This document shows positions 44,066-54,400 of a stretch of DNA of 64,000 bases, in pieces. The DNA comes from an uncultured Isosphaeraceae bacterium (GTDB taxonomy: Bacteria; Planctomycetota; Planctomycetia; Isosphaerales; Isosphaeraceae): positions 326,770-390,769 of the forward strand of contig CAMFLR010000007.1 of the NCBI GenBank assembly GCA_945957605.1, written 5' to 3'. The number at the start of each line of letters is the position of its first letter. Positions within the stretch are counted from its first letter, which is position 1. The position numbers were made by a program, and so were the translations under genes. Under the pieces are notes generated by a model. It was given only the letters and a program-made list of their open reading frames with translations, did no database searches and was not told the DNA's origin.

Positions 44066-44665
44066 TCAGACTGGCGACATTGCTAGCGGCAAGTCATCCG
44101 CCAACGACAAGACTTCTTCTCGCAGTCGCCGGAGAATTCGCGACTTGGCCGCGTACACAGCGTCGATCGTCACTCCGAGCGTACGCGCAACTTCAGGTGC
44201 TGGAAGGCCGAGGCACCAAATCTGCTCGAAGGCACTCCAGGTCGATGCCTCGAAATCAACTCGTATGCGTACCAACGCGACTTCGAGGATGCGGGCGTGC
44301 AAGTTGGCCGACCATTCGGAATCCTCAACAGGTGCCGTGAGGAGGGCCGACACATCGTGACCAATCGTTGCGTACTCTCGGCCTTTCGACTCGTAGAACC
44401 GGGTGATCTTGTTTCTCGTCACGGTGCCAAGCCAGTCGCGAAACCGTCCACGACCAGGCTCGTACTCAAAGGAGCCGATAGACCGCGACACCTGCGTCAG
44501 GATCTCCTGAACGACGTCATCGGCGTCGGTTGGCTGAAGTCCCCGGTGGCGGCAGTAACTCCGGATGATTGGGCCGTAAATTTCCGTAAACTCGCACCAA
44601 GACGTCGAGTCCTGCGCATCTCGTATACGAAGCAACAGGCTTGGCTTTGTGGCGCGCGTGTCCAA
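44066..44665 (-). CDS. ECF sigma factor paired with the zinc-finger kinase
   Basis: ECF sigma factor of 199 residues. Region 2 is about 25-95 ('LQPTDADDVVQEILTQVSRS', 'WLGTVTRNKITRFYES'), region 4 about 125-185 ('FEQIWCLGLPAPEVARTLGV', 'TIDAVYAAKSRILRRLREEV'). The start is TTG; an in-frame TAG lies just upstream and no internal ATG precedes the conserved part. A GTGGGA sequence serves as a weak ribosome site. It is 44 bases before the Ser/Thr kinase with which it is probably co-transcribed; this sigma-kinase pairing recurs in planctomycetes and the kinase or its zinc-finger part may control the factor. Confidence 0.9.
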   Translation of the reverse strand: MDTRATKPSLLLRIRDAQDSTSWCEFTEIYGPIIRSYCRHRGLQPTDADDVVQEILTQVSRSIGSFEYEPGRGRFRDWLGTVTRNKITRFYESKGREYATIGHDVSALLTAPVEDSEWSANLHARILEVALVRIRVDFEASTWSAFEQIWCLGLPAPEVARTLGVTIDAVYAAKSRILRRLREEVLSLADDLPLAMSPV

Positions 44666-44899
44666 TTTCGAGATGTCCCACTAATCTATATCCAAAAAAA
44701 CGGGCGATCTGACTCGATTCTTTCAGATCCGTTAGATTTGATCAATCAGGAAGGTCTGTCTGAGCGAGAACGCCAAGTCAGTCTTCCCCGGACCGAAGCA
44801 CCAAGTCTCTTATAGTACATCCCGAAAACTCGACTGCCGAGTAGAACGCTCAAGCTGTCCAGGAGTGCCCGCTGTTGGCGCGCGAGCGGAATCAGAGCG

Positions 44900-47566
44900 T
44901 TACTTTCCGCTCTCCGACTGAACGTGGCCTTGCTCGATTTTTCTCGCCAGAAGCGTCTCGGCGGCCGCGTCTTTTGTCCGACCAAGCCCGTTGAGAATGC
45001 TTGCTCGAATCCGATGACACTCCGCCAGGGTTTTCAGGCTGAAATTGTTCGTGGCGTCCTTCTTCAGAACAGAGTTCAAAATCGACATCGCCCGTTCCGT
45101 TCGATCGAGCGCCAAAGTGTGTTGTCCGACAGTAGAAAGCGGCTCGGCCGATCGCGCGAGCACGGTCGCCAGTTCGTTTTGGTATCTGGGATTCTGATCC
45201 CATTGTCGTGCGAGAGGTTCGAAGAAGGATAGGGCGCGATCGAACATTCGAACTGCTGACTCTGCGTCGTGCATCTTCAGATAGATTTCCGCTAGGCCCT
45301 CGGTCGACTTGCCGATGCCGTGGCGATAGGAAGGATTTCGAGGATCGCTCTCGGCGAGTGGCTCTAAGATGCTAATCGCACGCTTATGGAGCCGAAGACC
45401 TTCTTCGCAATTTCCGGTCGCCGTTTCCAGCATGCTGAGATTACGGTGTGCCTCTGCCATGCGACTAAGCCCGCGTGGGGAATCGGGCTGCATGGCGACG
45501 ATTTCGTCGAGGACATCGTGCGAATGGCGACATAAATCCAGCGCAGCCCTTAGGTTTTTCGCGTTTTGCTCGAGGCGCGACGTGAGGTTGAGCACTGTAA
45601 CGAGAAAGTGCCGCGAGACGATGTCTGTCGGGTCCTCCGCTCGGAGTTGTTCGCAGAGTACGCCGGCCTGCGCCAACTCTTGCTTCACCGTTTCCGGATG
45701 CGCTCCTCCAAAGCCGCGTACCGTTGCGATGCGGACGAGGCAGTCGGCCAGGCTGCGACGAAAATCTGGCTGACGAGGTTGTGCTGCGGCGAGTTTGGTA
45801 AAGAGGTCGCGTGCGTTCCCGTAATAAGCAATCGCTTCCTCTCGCGAGCCAAGTTGAGCGAGCAAAGACCCTGCTCGCAAGAAACTAGTTGCAAGTTCAG
45901 CCTGTAAATCCGGGCTATCGCCTCGTTCGCGGAGAAAGTCACGATGATAGTCAAGGGCAGCACGCAGCAGTTTTTCGCGGAGCATGATCAGTGAGGGTTC
46001 GTTGAGCAGCGTCTCCTCGCTGACGAGTGTGAAGTAGTCATCAACAGCTTTACGAGCGGCCTGAAAATTCCGCTCGGCGTCGACGTTCGCTTGACGAACG
46101 CGTACCGCCTGACGTTCAAGTCTGATGGCGAGAATCGACGAAATTGAACCGATAGCGGCGAGCAACACGAATACCGCGGCCACCAGCGCCGCCGGCAAGG
46201 GATTTCGCCGAGCCCAGCGGGTAGCGCGTTCGAGCAACCGCACACGCCGAGCACCAACAGGGCGATCTTCGAGGAAACAACTCAGGTCTCCCGCCAAGGC
46301 ATCGGCAGTTTGATAACGATCTTCGGGCGCTTTCTCAATCGATTTCTGGATAACGGTCTCGAGATCGCGCGGAATCGACGCGTCAATCTGTCGTAGTGGC
46401 GTCGGCTCTACTTCCGCAACGTGCTTCAGAAGCTGCTGGCGGTCCGAAGCAGAGAAAGCCGGGCGCCGTGCCAGCATTTCGTAAAGCGTAATACCAAGTG
46501 AGTATATGTCGGATCGTGGGTCGCATTTGCCCGAGAATCGTTCGGGCGCCATGTAACGTACGGTTCCCACAACGTCGCCAGTTTCGGTCAGATCTTCATT
46601 GTCTACTGCCTTGGCAAGGCCGAAGTCCGCCACCCACACATTGGCGCGCAGATCGAGCAAAAGATTGGAAGGCTTGACATCTCGATGCAAGATGCCTTGC
46701 TCGTGTGCGTAAGCCAGCGCCTCCGCAACCTGCACGCCAATCTCTGCAATATTGCGGGCGTAGAGACGATTCGAATCGCTTGAGCCCAGGAGCTTTGAAG
46801 ATTGGCTGAACGAACTCGAAGTCTCGCAGGAATTTACTCGCCGAGTTGCCCCGATCGCTGGGATGTCCTCTGCAAACGCTGAATCTGTGACTTCATCAAC
46901 CAATTCGTTTACGCGTCGGTGGTGTGAGCGTTCCTGAAAAAGCGAACGTGCGATTTCGGTTCGTGCGACTTCTGATCGATCGGTGGAGAATTCGTGGCGC
47001 GTCGAGTCAAAAGCGTCTGTAAAACTGGGCCGTCGAAGTTCGTCGAAAACCTGATCGAGGCCGAGGCCCGAGATGAATTGCATTACGTAATAGTGCAATC
47101 CATTGTCTTCGCCCACTCCGAACACTGGCACAATGTTCGTGTGGTGCAACCGCGCCGCTGCACGGGCTTCATGATGAAACCGCGCAAGTTGCTGGGGAAC
47201 GAAGTGCGAGACAGACGCGAGAACCTTGAGTGCAACCCTTCGACCGAGCGATTGCTGCTCTGCTTCGTAGACAATTCCCATGCCTCCGCGGCCGACTTCG
47301 CGAAGAATGCGATAATCGCCGATTTGCCCTTGTCCAACGTCGCGAAGCGAAAATCGGCCCGACGATTCGAGCCGTTCGTCTTGCGGCGATGGCTTCAGCT
47401 GTTCAACAAGCGCCAACGTTGGAAAAAAGGCGCGAATCTGGTCAGCCAGTTCCGGATGCAGTCGTTCGTAATCAGCAATCGCAGGATGCTCGCCGCGACG
47501 ACACCGTTCCAGGAAATCCTCGGTCAACTGCTCGATCGTTGCGATTTCTTGTTCTGATTCTGACAT
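44900..47566 (-). CDS. Ser/Thr protein kinase with large kinase-domain insertion and TPR-like repeats
   Basis: Membrane kinase of 888 residues. After an ~80-residue N-terminal helical region, the kinase domain (about 84-430) shows 'VGRGGMGIVYEAEQQSLGRR', K114 in 'VALKVLA', D296/N301 in 'LHRDVKPSNLLLD', D314 in 'DFGLAKA' and 'GTVRYMAPERFSGKCDPRSD'. An ~90-residue Ser/Arg/Glu-rich insertion (about 178-268) lies between the hinge ('YYVMQFISGLGL') and the helix before the HRD loop. A transmembrane helix ('PAALVAAVFVLLAAIGSISS') separates it from TPR-like repeats predicted outside. I start at MSESEQEIAT (47566); 47581 and 47620 are also in frame with no strong ribosome site. It follows an ECF sigma gene 69 bases upstream, forming the second sigma-kinase pair here. 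Confidence 0.92.
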   Translation of the reverse strand: MSESEQEIATIEQLTEDFLERCRRGEHPAIADYERLHPELADQIRAFFPTLALVEQLKPSPQDERLESSGRFSLRDVGQGQIGDYRILREVGRGGMGIVYEAEQQSLGRRVALKVLASVSHFVPQQLARFHHEARAAARLHHTNIVPVFGVGEDNGLHYYVMQFISGLGLDQVFDELRRPSFTDAFDSTRHEFSTDRSEVARTEIARSLFQERSHHRRVNELVDEVTDSAFAEDIPAIGATRRVNSCETSSSFSQSSKLLGSSDSNRLYARNIAEIGVQVAEALAYAHEQGILHRDVKPSNLLLDLRANVWVADFGLAKAVDNEDLTETGDVVGTVRYMAPERFSGKCDPRSDIYSLGITLYEMLARRPAFSASDRQQLLKHVAEVEPTPLRQIDASIPRDLETVIQKSIEKAPEDRYQTADALAGDLSCFLEDRPVGARRVRLLERATRWARRNPLPAALVAAVFVLLAAIGSISSILAIRLERQAVRVRQANVDAERNFQAARKAVDDYFTLVSEETLLNEPSLIMLREKLLRAALDYHRDFLRERGDSPDLQAELATSFLRAGSLLAQLGSREEAIAYYGNARDLFTKLAAAQPRQPDFRRSLADCLVRIATVRGFGGAHPETVKQELAQAGVLCEQLRAEDPTDIVSRHFLVTVLNLTSRLEQNAKNLRAALDLCRHSHDVLDEIVAMQPDSPRGLSRMAEAHRNLSMLETATGNCEEGLRLHKRAISILEPLAESDPRNPSYRHGIGKSTEGLAEIYLKMHDAESAVRMFDRALSFFEPLARQWDQNPRYQNELATVLARSAEPLSTVGQHTLALDRTERAMSILNSVLKKDATNNFSLKTLAECHRIRASILNGLGRTKDAAAETLLARKIEQGHVQSESGK

Positions 47567-47635
47567 GCCAATAAGTCTCATGCACCAGTGAGGGCATCCG
47601 GATGAAGACCAACTCTGCACGCCTATGGTGAAGGT

Positions 47636-48268
47636 CTAATCGATGAGACCGGGAATGTTTGCAAGTATGCTCTGAAGACGTGTCATCGCCCGAATATATC
47701 GATTGCTGGCGGCGGATTTCGAGAGGTCCAAAACCTGGGCGACCTCTGTGTTGGTTAGCTCTTCGAAATGGCGAAGGGCGATGATCTCGCGATCGATTTC
47801 GTCCATGCCATTTAGGGCCGCTTGGAGTTGCACTTGCTGTTCCGCGCGGATTGCCGCGTGGCTCGCGCTTGTGAGTCGTCCCAATAACTGCGCGGCGAGC
47901 GAAACTGAACTGGCTTGCGGCATTGCCCCTTTGTAAAGAGATACCTCTCGGCCAGCATGGCGCATGGCCGCTCCCAGGTGCTGCCGGTGAACGCGCATCA
48001 GCCGCTGACCTGTGAGAAACCTGAGCCACAAAAAGAACGGTAGCTCTGGCTTGCTCAGATAGCGAGGGACCTGTCCCGCGAGATCAATATAAGCATCCTG
48101 CAAGACGTCCGACGGATTCACGCGGCCCTGTAAACGCCGGTCGAGCCGCATCCGCACCATCCGCCGTAGACGTGGACTGTGGCGATCGAAGAGATCGGCA
48201 AGCGCGGCATTGTCTCCGGCTGCGACGCGTCTCAAAAGCTGGTCCGTATCGCTTGTTCCCGGCGTCAT
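47636..48268 (-). CDS. ECF sigma factor paired with the second kinase
   Basis: ECF sigma factor of 210 residues. Region 2 is about 25-95 ('GRVNPSDVLQDAYIDLAGQV', 'FLWLRFLTGQRLMRVHRQHL'), region 4 about 145-205 ('MDEIDREIIALRHFEELTNT', HTH 'EVAQVLDLSKSAASNRYIRA'). GGGAG stands 5 bases before the ATG at 48268; an ATG four codons upstream (48280) is less well placed. It is immediately upstream of the kinase gene and divergent from the giant secreted protein gene, about 210 bases away. It could therefore control itself, the kinase or the giant gene; no promoter motif was resolved by eye. Confidence 0.9.
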   Translation of the reverse strand: MTPGTSDTDQLLRRVAAGDNAALADLFDRHSPRLRRMVRMRLDRRLQGRVNPSDVLQDAYIDLAGQVPRYLSKPELPFFLWLRFLTGQRLMRVHRQHLGAAMRHAGREVSLYKGAMPQASSVSLAAQLLGRLTSASHAAIRAEQQVQLQAALNGMDEIDREIIALRHFEELTNTEVAQVLDLSKSAASNRYIRAMTRLQSILANIPGLID

Positions 48269-48477
48269 CGCGTCTCCCATACCTCAATACATGCGCGATT
48301 GAGCTCATCGTACACAACGACATTCAGTGATTTGATCGGCAAATCCACAAAGTGGATGCGGCGCTGTGGACGTTTGGTCGGTTTGCGCAAGGTTTCTTCA
48401 TGGCGGGTGGCACCCCGCATTCATGTCCCTTGCAAAGTTTGTTGCCACGCGTCGAACGCGATCGGGGGAGTTTCGCA

Positions 48478-51400
48478 ATGTCTCACACGTCCGGAAAGCC
48501 ATACAGGCAACAAACTCGCTGCCGCTACTTGGGCTCGTTCCCGACGAGGTATCGAAACAGGTCGATCGTGGCGGCGGGCTGGGAACAGTTGGAAAAACGG
48601 CTTTGCCTGAGCACACTTTCCACGTCGCAGACAGAGGCAACCGCAGCGAATTCGTTCGCAAATCTGCCGATCAGCTTTGAGCCCAATCGCGGCCAGGGCG
48701 AGTCTGGTGTCGATTACCTGGCGCACGGCGATCATTCCACGCTCTTCTTGAAGGAAGGAAACGCCACGCTGGCGATCTCAGGGGCCACACCCGGCGGTTC
48801 CTCGGCTGTTATCAGCATGAATCTCGTCGGCACACAGGCAGCGCAGGCGCAGGGGATCGATGCGCTCGCGGGCAAGGTCAATTATCTGCTGGGAGATGCC
48901 GAGTCGAAATGGGTAACTGGTATAGAAACATTTGGCGAGGTGAATTATCACAACGTCTATCCTGGCATTGATGTCTCCTATCACTCATCGCATCAGCAAG
49001 ACCTGGAATACGACTTCAACGTTGCCGTGGGGGCTGATCCTTCGAGAATTGCGCTTTGTTTTTCGGGCACGACGAAAACGTCGATTGACGACCAGGGAAA
49101 TCTCGTCCTGCAGACCGCCAGTGCGCCTGTTATTCAGCACGCTCCCGTGGCCTATCAGGATGTCGCCGGAGTGCGACAAAGCGTAACCGCCCAGTATCAA
49201 ATCCGGAACGACGGCACGGTGGGATTCGCGCTCGGGGCCTATAACGCCAGCTTCCCTGTCGTCATCGATCCCGTGCTTACTTACTCACGGTTTCTTGGCG
49301 GCGAGGGTACGGATTTAGGGTTGGGTGTTGCGGTGGACTCCGAAGGTTCCGCGTACATAACCGGCACGACAACATCGATGTCGTTCGTTCAAGGCGCAAC
49401 ATCGGCACTGACGTCTCTGGGGTTCGCCGATGCGTTCGTTGCCAAGCTGAATCCAGCCGGAACCGAGGTGGTATACGTCACATTTCTCGGCGGATCCTTA
49501 CTTACCACCAATGCCACGGTGACCGAAGGCAGGGCCATCGCGGTTAATTCCGATAACGAAGCGTACATCACCGGCCGAACTCAGGCCGACAATTTCCCGC
49601 GTGTCTCAGCCCTACCATCGGGAGCCAAATACAACGGCGGCACACCAATTGGAACGTCGGATGGAAGCTACGACGCATTTGTGACGGGCCTGAGCGCGGA
49701 TGGTTCCTCAATCATTTTCTCAACTTACCTGGGAGGCGGTGGTACCGATGTCGGCACGGGTATCGCGCTTAATGACAACTGCGATATTGCCGTCGTCGGT
49801 GGGACCACGTCACATGATCCCCGCGGCGATTACCAGGGTTTTCCGCTGAAGAGTCCTGCTCAACCCAGTTATGGTGGAGATGGTCTCGCCAGCGATTCGC
49901 TCGAACTCTCGGATATTGGCGACGCCTTCGTTACAAAGATTCACGTCAATCAGGCCGCGCCAGATCAGGGGCGACCGACCACGACGTACGACCTGGTGTA
50001 TTCCACATATCTCGGCGGAAAGGGTGGGGATATTGCGAGCGCGGTGGCGATTGATCCCAAGGGCAGCGTTTATGTAACGGGTACGACGGAGGCTCCATTT
50101 CCCGAAGGTGCGGGCGCGTTTCCAACAACTACCGGTGCTTTTCAGCAAGGGAATGCAAGCAGCGCAGGCTTGTTCGCTGCACAAGCTTTTGTGACGAAAT
50201 ACAATCCCAACGGCTCGATCAACTACTCGACTTACCTGGGCGGAAGTAATCGAGACTACGGAACCAGCATTGCAATCAATGGCGACGGACTTGCCTTCAT
50301 CGCCGGGCAAACGACTTCGTACTACAGCGCGGGCAAGGTCGGGCTTCCGCTTTCCGGAACGTTCGTGCCGTACCAGGCGAACCTCGCGGGGCCGCGAACG
50401 GACGACCAGCACCGCACGTCCGACGCATTCTTTTCCGTACTCTCGGCGACTGGCTCTGCACTCGCATATTCGACCTATTTCGGTGGGTCCGGCGACGATC
50501 TCGCCCAGGGCATCGCGCTTGATGCGGACAACAATATCTACATTGCTGGATCAACTGCATCAATCGACTTGCCGGTTGTAAACGCAATTCAGCCGATCCT
50601 CCTGGGTTCGCGCGGTGGGTTCGTCGCGCGGTTTCACCTGGTGAACGTTTCAAAGCAACCAACCCACGCAGTGCTCGATTACTCGACATATCTTGGCGGG
50701 TCAGGCTCCGACACGATCAACGCGCTCGCAGTCGACTCGTTTGGCGGTGTTTATGTGACGGGTTCAACATCGTCCGCGAATTTTCCGATCGACCCCACGG
50801 ACGGGAATAGCTACAGCGATACCGATGAAGCCAGGATCGAGAATCTTCGGCTGTTTACCGGACCATTTGACTTCATCTCGGGCGATGCCTTCGCGACGAA
50901 GCTACCGGGCAACAGCCCCTCGATTATCGGCTTGCCGATTACGTCGAGCCGAGGTCACGAATACTCCGGGCCGGTCGCGATCTTCACTCCCGCATTTCCG
51001 GATAACGACCCCACACACTTCGCGGTGACGATCGATTGGGGAGATGGATTCGTCACGTCGGGAGACCTTTCCCAACGCACAGGCGATGGACCCTACACAG
51101 TATTGGGCGCCCACCGCTATGACCACCCTGGCGGCTATGTGGTTGCTGTCCAGGTAACCGATACGTTTCGCCACGTGAACTACACACCGACAACCAACGT
51201 GAGCCACCGGTCGGGTAATCAAGTTGAACCAAACATCGCAATCGACCCAAACAATCCGCAACGGATGTTTGTCACGTCAAACACCTTCAAGGGTGGTAGC
51301 CAGATTTACGGAGCATACAGCACAAACGGAGGGATGACGTGGACGGGACGCAACATCGCTACAGACCGCGATGGCCTTCCGCCCGGACGCGGGGACGCTC

Positions 51401-54400
51401 AGGTTGCGTGGGACAAGTTCGGCAACTTGTTTGTGATCTACCTCGATGACAGTGAGCCAAGTAGCGTCGTGTTGGGAGTGAGTCGCGACGGCGGCAAGTC
51501 GTTCACACTGGAGCGCACTTTCGGCGGCGGTGATGCGGATCAGCCTTCGATCGCGGTGGGACCTGGCCTGCAACCCGGTACCGGTAGCGTCTGGATTTCG
51601 TATGCCGACGTCGTCCACAAAATGATCGTCACGGCAGGAGCGCCAATATCGGTGGCCGGCACTGTAGGCTCATTCAACGCGCCACAAGAGATCGTTGAAT
51701 CGGCTCCGACAGCGCAGGGAGCCTTTCCCAACTTCGGAAGTATCGCGGTGGGGCCAGGCGGCGAAGTGATTGTGAACTGGGAGACAGACGGCACACTCGA
51801 CTCGAGCACCGATAGGCCCGGCAAGGGTGCCGAAATTCTTGTGAGCGTCGATCCCGATGGACTTGGGATCAAGCCGTTTGGTCCGCCCAATCCCCCGCCA
51901 AATCGCAACGTGGCGACGACCACTCTGTTCGGCAATCGCTCGAATGTGCCAGCATCGCCAAACCGCGGGGCCGACACCGAAGCGAATATGGTCTGGGATC
52001 AATCCGACGGGCCTCATTCCGGCCGCATCTACATGGCGTATACTGATGCGCTGGCAGGAGGCGCAGCGGGATCGAGTATCATTCGTCTGGTCTTCTCGGA
52101 CGACCTGGGAAAGAGCTGGAGCCAGCCTGTCTCGGTCGACGGCTCTGGAGGTGCCGATAGTCTGATTCTCCCATCAATCGCGATCGACGCGAAAACCGGT
52201 GACGTGGCTGTGGGCTGGTATGATACGCGCAACGACTCAAGTCATGTACGAACGCAATTCTTTGTGGCCGTGAGCACCGACGGTGGTGAGACTTTTCCAT
52301 TTCCGACCGCAGTGGGAGTTGGCGAATCCAACGCGACCGACGCGAATCTTGATCAGACAGGCAAAGATAACGGCCCCGGTGATTTTAGCGGTATTGTATT
52401 CGCAAACGGTGTGGTTCATCCCACGTGGTCGGATAACAGCTTCGCCTTGCTGAACAATCCAGACGCGCCGCAGTATGACGTGGTCTCGGCGAGCGTCGGC
52501 GAAGCACGCATCGTCGACTCGCCCCCAATCGTGGGCGCGGTGCCTGTTCAAGCTGTGGAGAACCAGTCGTTTGACGGTATCGTTGGCTTCATCACGAGCC
52601 CAGACCCATTGGTATCGTCTGACAATTACACCGCCGTCATCAACTGGGGTGATGGCACAACGTCGCAAGGGCAGATCCCGACGATTCTTAACCCATCCGG
52701 GCCAATCGCGATCTCAGGCTCGCATACGTACACAGATTCACTCGACTATCCGATTGTCATTACCGTTCGAGAAAAGGTCACCGATCCCAAGACGAAGAAA
52801 GACACATTCCGTTTCGCGACAAGTGCGGTGGATGCCAGCCAAATCGCGGCAAACCAGGTGGGAAGTGTGATCGCTCCGACGCGAAGTCCGCTGGGCGTTG
52901 CCTACTTCGTCGCCTCGAACACGGAGTCGGATGTCGGTCTGTTCACTTCGACGAGCCTCGATAGCGTAAGTTGGTCAAAGGCCAGCCCAAATGATCCGCT
53001 GATCGCCGATAGTGGCGATGGCTTGCCCGCGGCTGGCCATACCGGGCGCCCCGCCGTCGCGACCGACCTGCGTTTCAACGATACATTTCTCGCCTATGTC
53101 GATCCGCAAGGCGGCACGATCACAATCTTGGCGAGCATCGACGGCGGAGCAAACTTCAGCGCGACTCCAGTCGCTCAAATCACCACGGGACTGATCGGCA
53201 GTCCGGTGCTCGCCGTACAGTCCGTGCCTGGCGGAACTGACATGCTCTGGGTCGCCTATCCGGACTTCTCGAACGGCAACGTGCGCGTGGCGAGCCTGGC
53301 GATTCTCAACTCCGGCCAGTATGGCTCGCTCTCCGCGCCCGAGGATGTTGCTGGATCGAATGGCGCTCTCTCGGTCGGTGGGCTGGCGGTGTGGGACGAC
53401 GGGCAAGTCGCGGTGAGTTTTGAAAGTGATTCAGGCAATGACACGAATGCCGTTGTCGCGATTGACGAGGACGGAAATGGCCCGAACGGATTTTCCGCGC
53501 CGGTGACTCTGGGAACGGTTTTCACAGGGCTTGGTCTGCCCATTCCAGGCCTGGGAAACACGCTGTTCGACGGCAATCCGCAAGTTGTCTTTTCGCATGG
53601 TCTCAACAGTTTCGGAACGCTCTACGCGGCGTACGCCGCTCGTGACCTGGCCGGCTCGGCGACCGGAATTCTGGTGTTTCAATCGACTGATTTTGGGAAG
53701 ACCTGGGGCAGCGCGATCGAAGTCTTCTCCTCCGATTCGGGCGATCTCTTCGGTCCAGCGATCGGCATCGACGACACCACAGGCGCCGTCGCTGTCGCCT
53801 GGTACGACACGCGCAACGATCCCGATCGAGTGAAAACTCAGGTATTTGTCTCGGTCGCGGCGGAAGGGACCACGCAATTTAGCACGCCCCAACCGATCAA
53901 CATTGGAGCCAGTAACGCTCTGTCGCCTACCGGCCTGGGAAGCACGGCCCAATACGGCGGACCACTGTCGCTTGCCTTCAATAACGGAGCCCTTGCAGTC
54001 ACCTGGAGCGACAACAGCGACACGCTGGGTACAAACCCCGATGTCCCCGAGTTCGACGTTGCAGTCGCCAGAAATTACGTCGTCTCGGTGTCGCCCGACG
54101 TCATTCCGGTCAATGCGAGCCAGATCGAAGTCGCACAGAATCAGGAATTCGACGGAGCCGCTGCCACATTCACGCCTTCGAATCCGACACAAACCGAGAA
54201 TGACTTTACCGCAACAATTCTTTGGGGCGACGGCGACCTCAACCAGGGCAAAATTGTCGACGTCAACGGTACGTTTCAAGTGATGGGTCAGCATGCATAC
54301 AAAGAGCAGGGCACGTACAAAACACTGGTGACGGTCTTTGAGCACAAGAAGTACGCTGGGCAGGATTACGGAGATGCAACTGTCGCTTCACCGCTCGACA

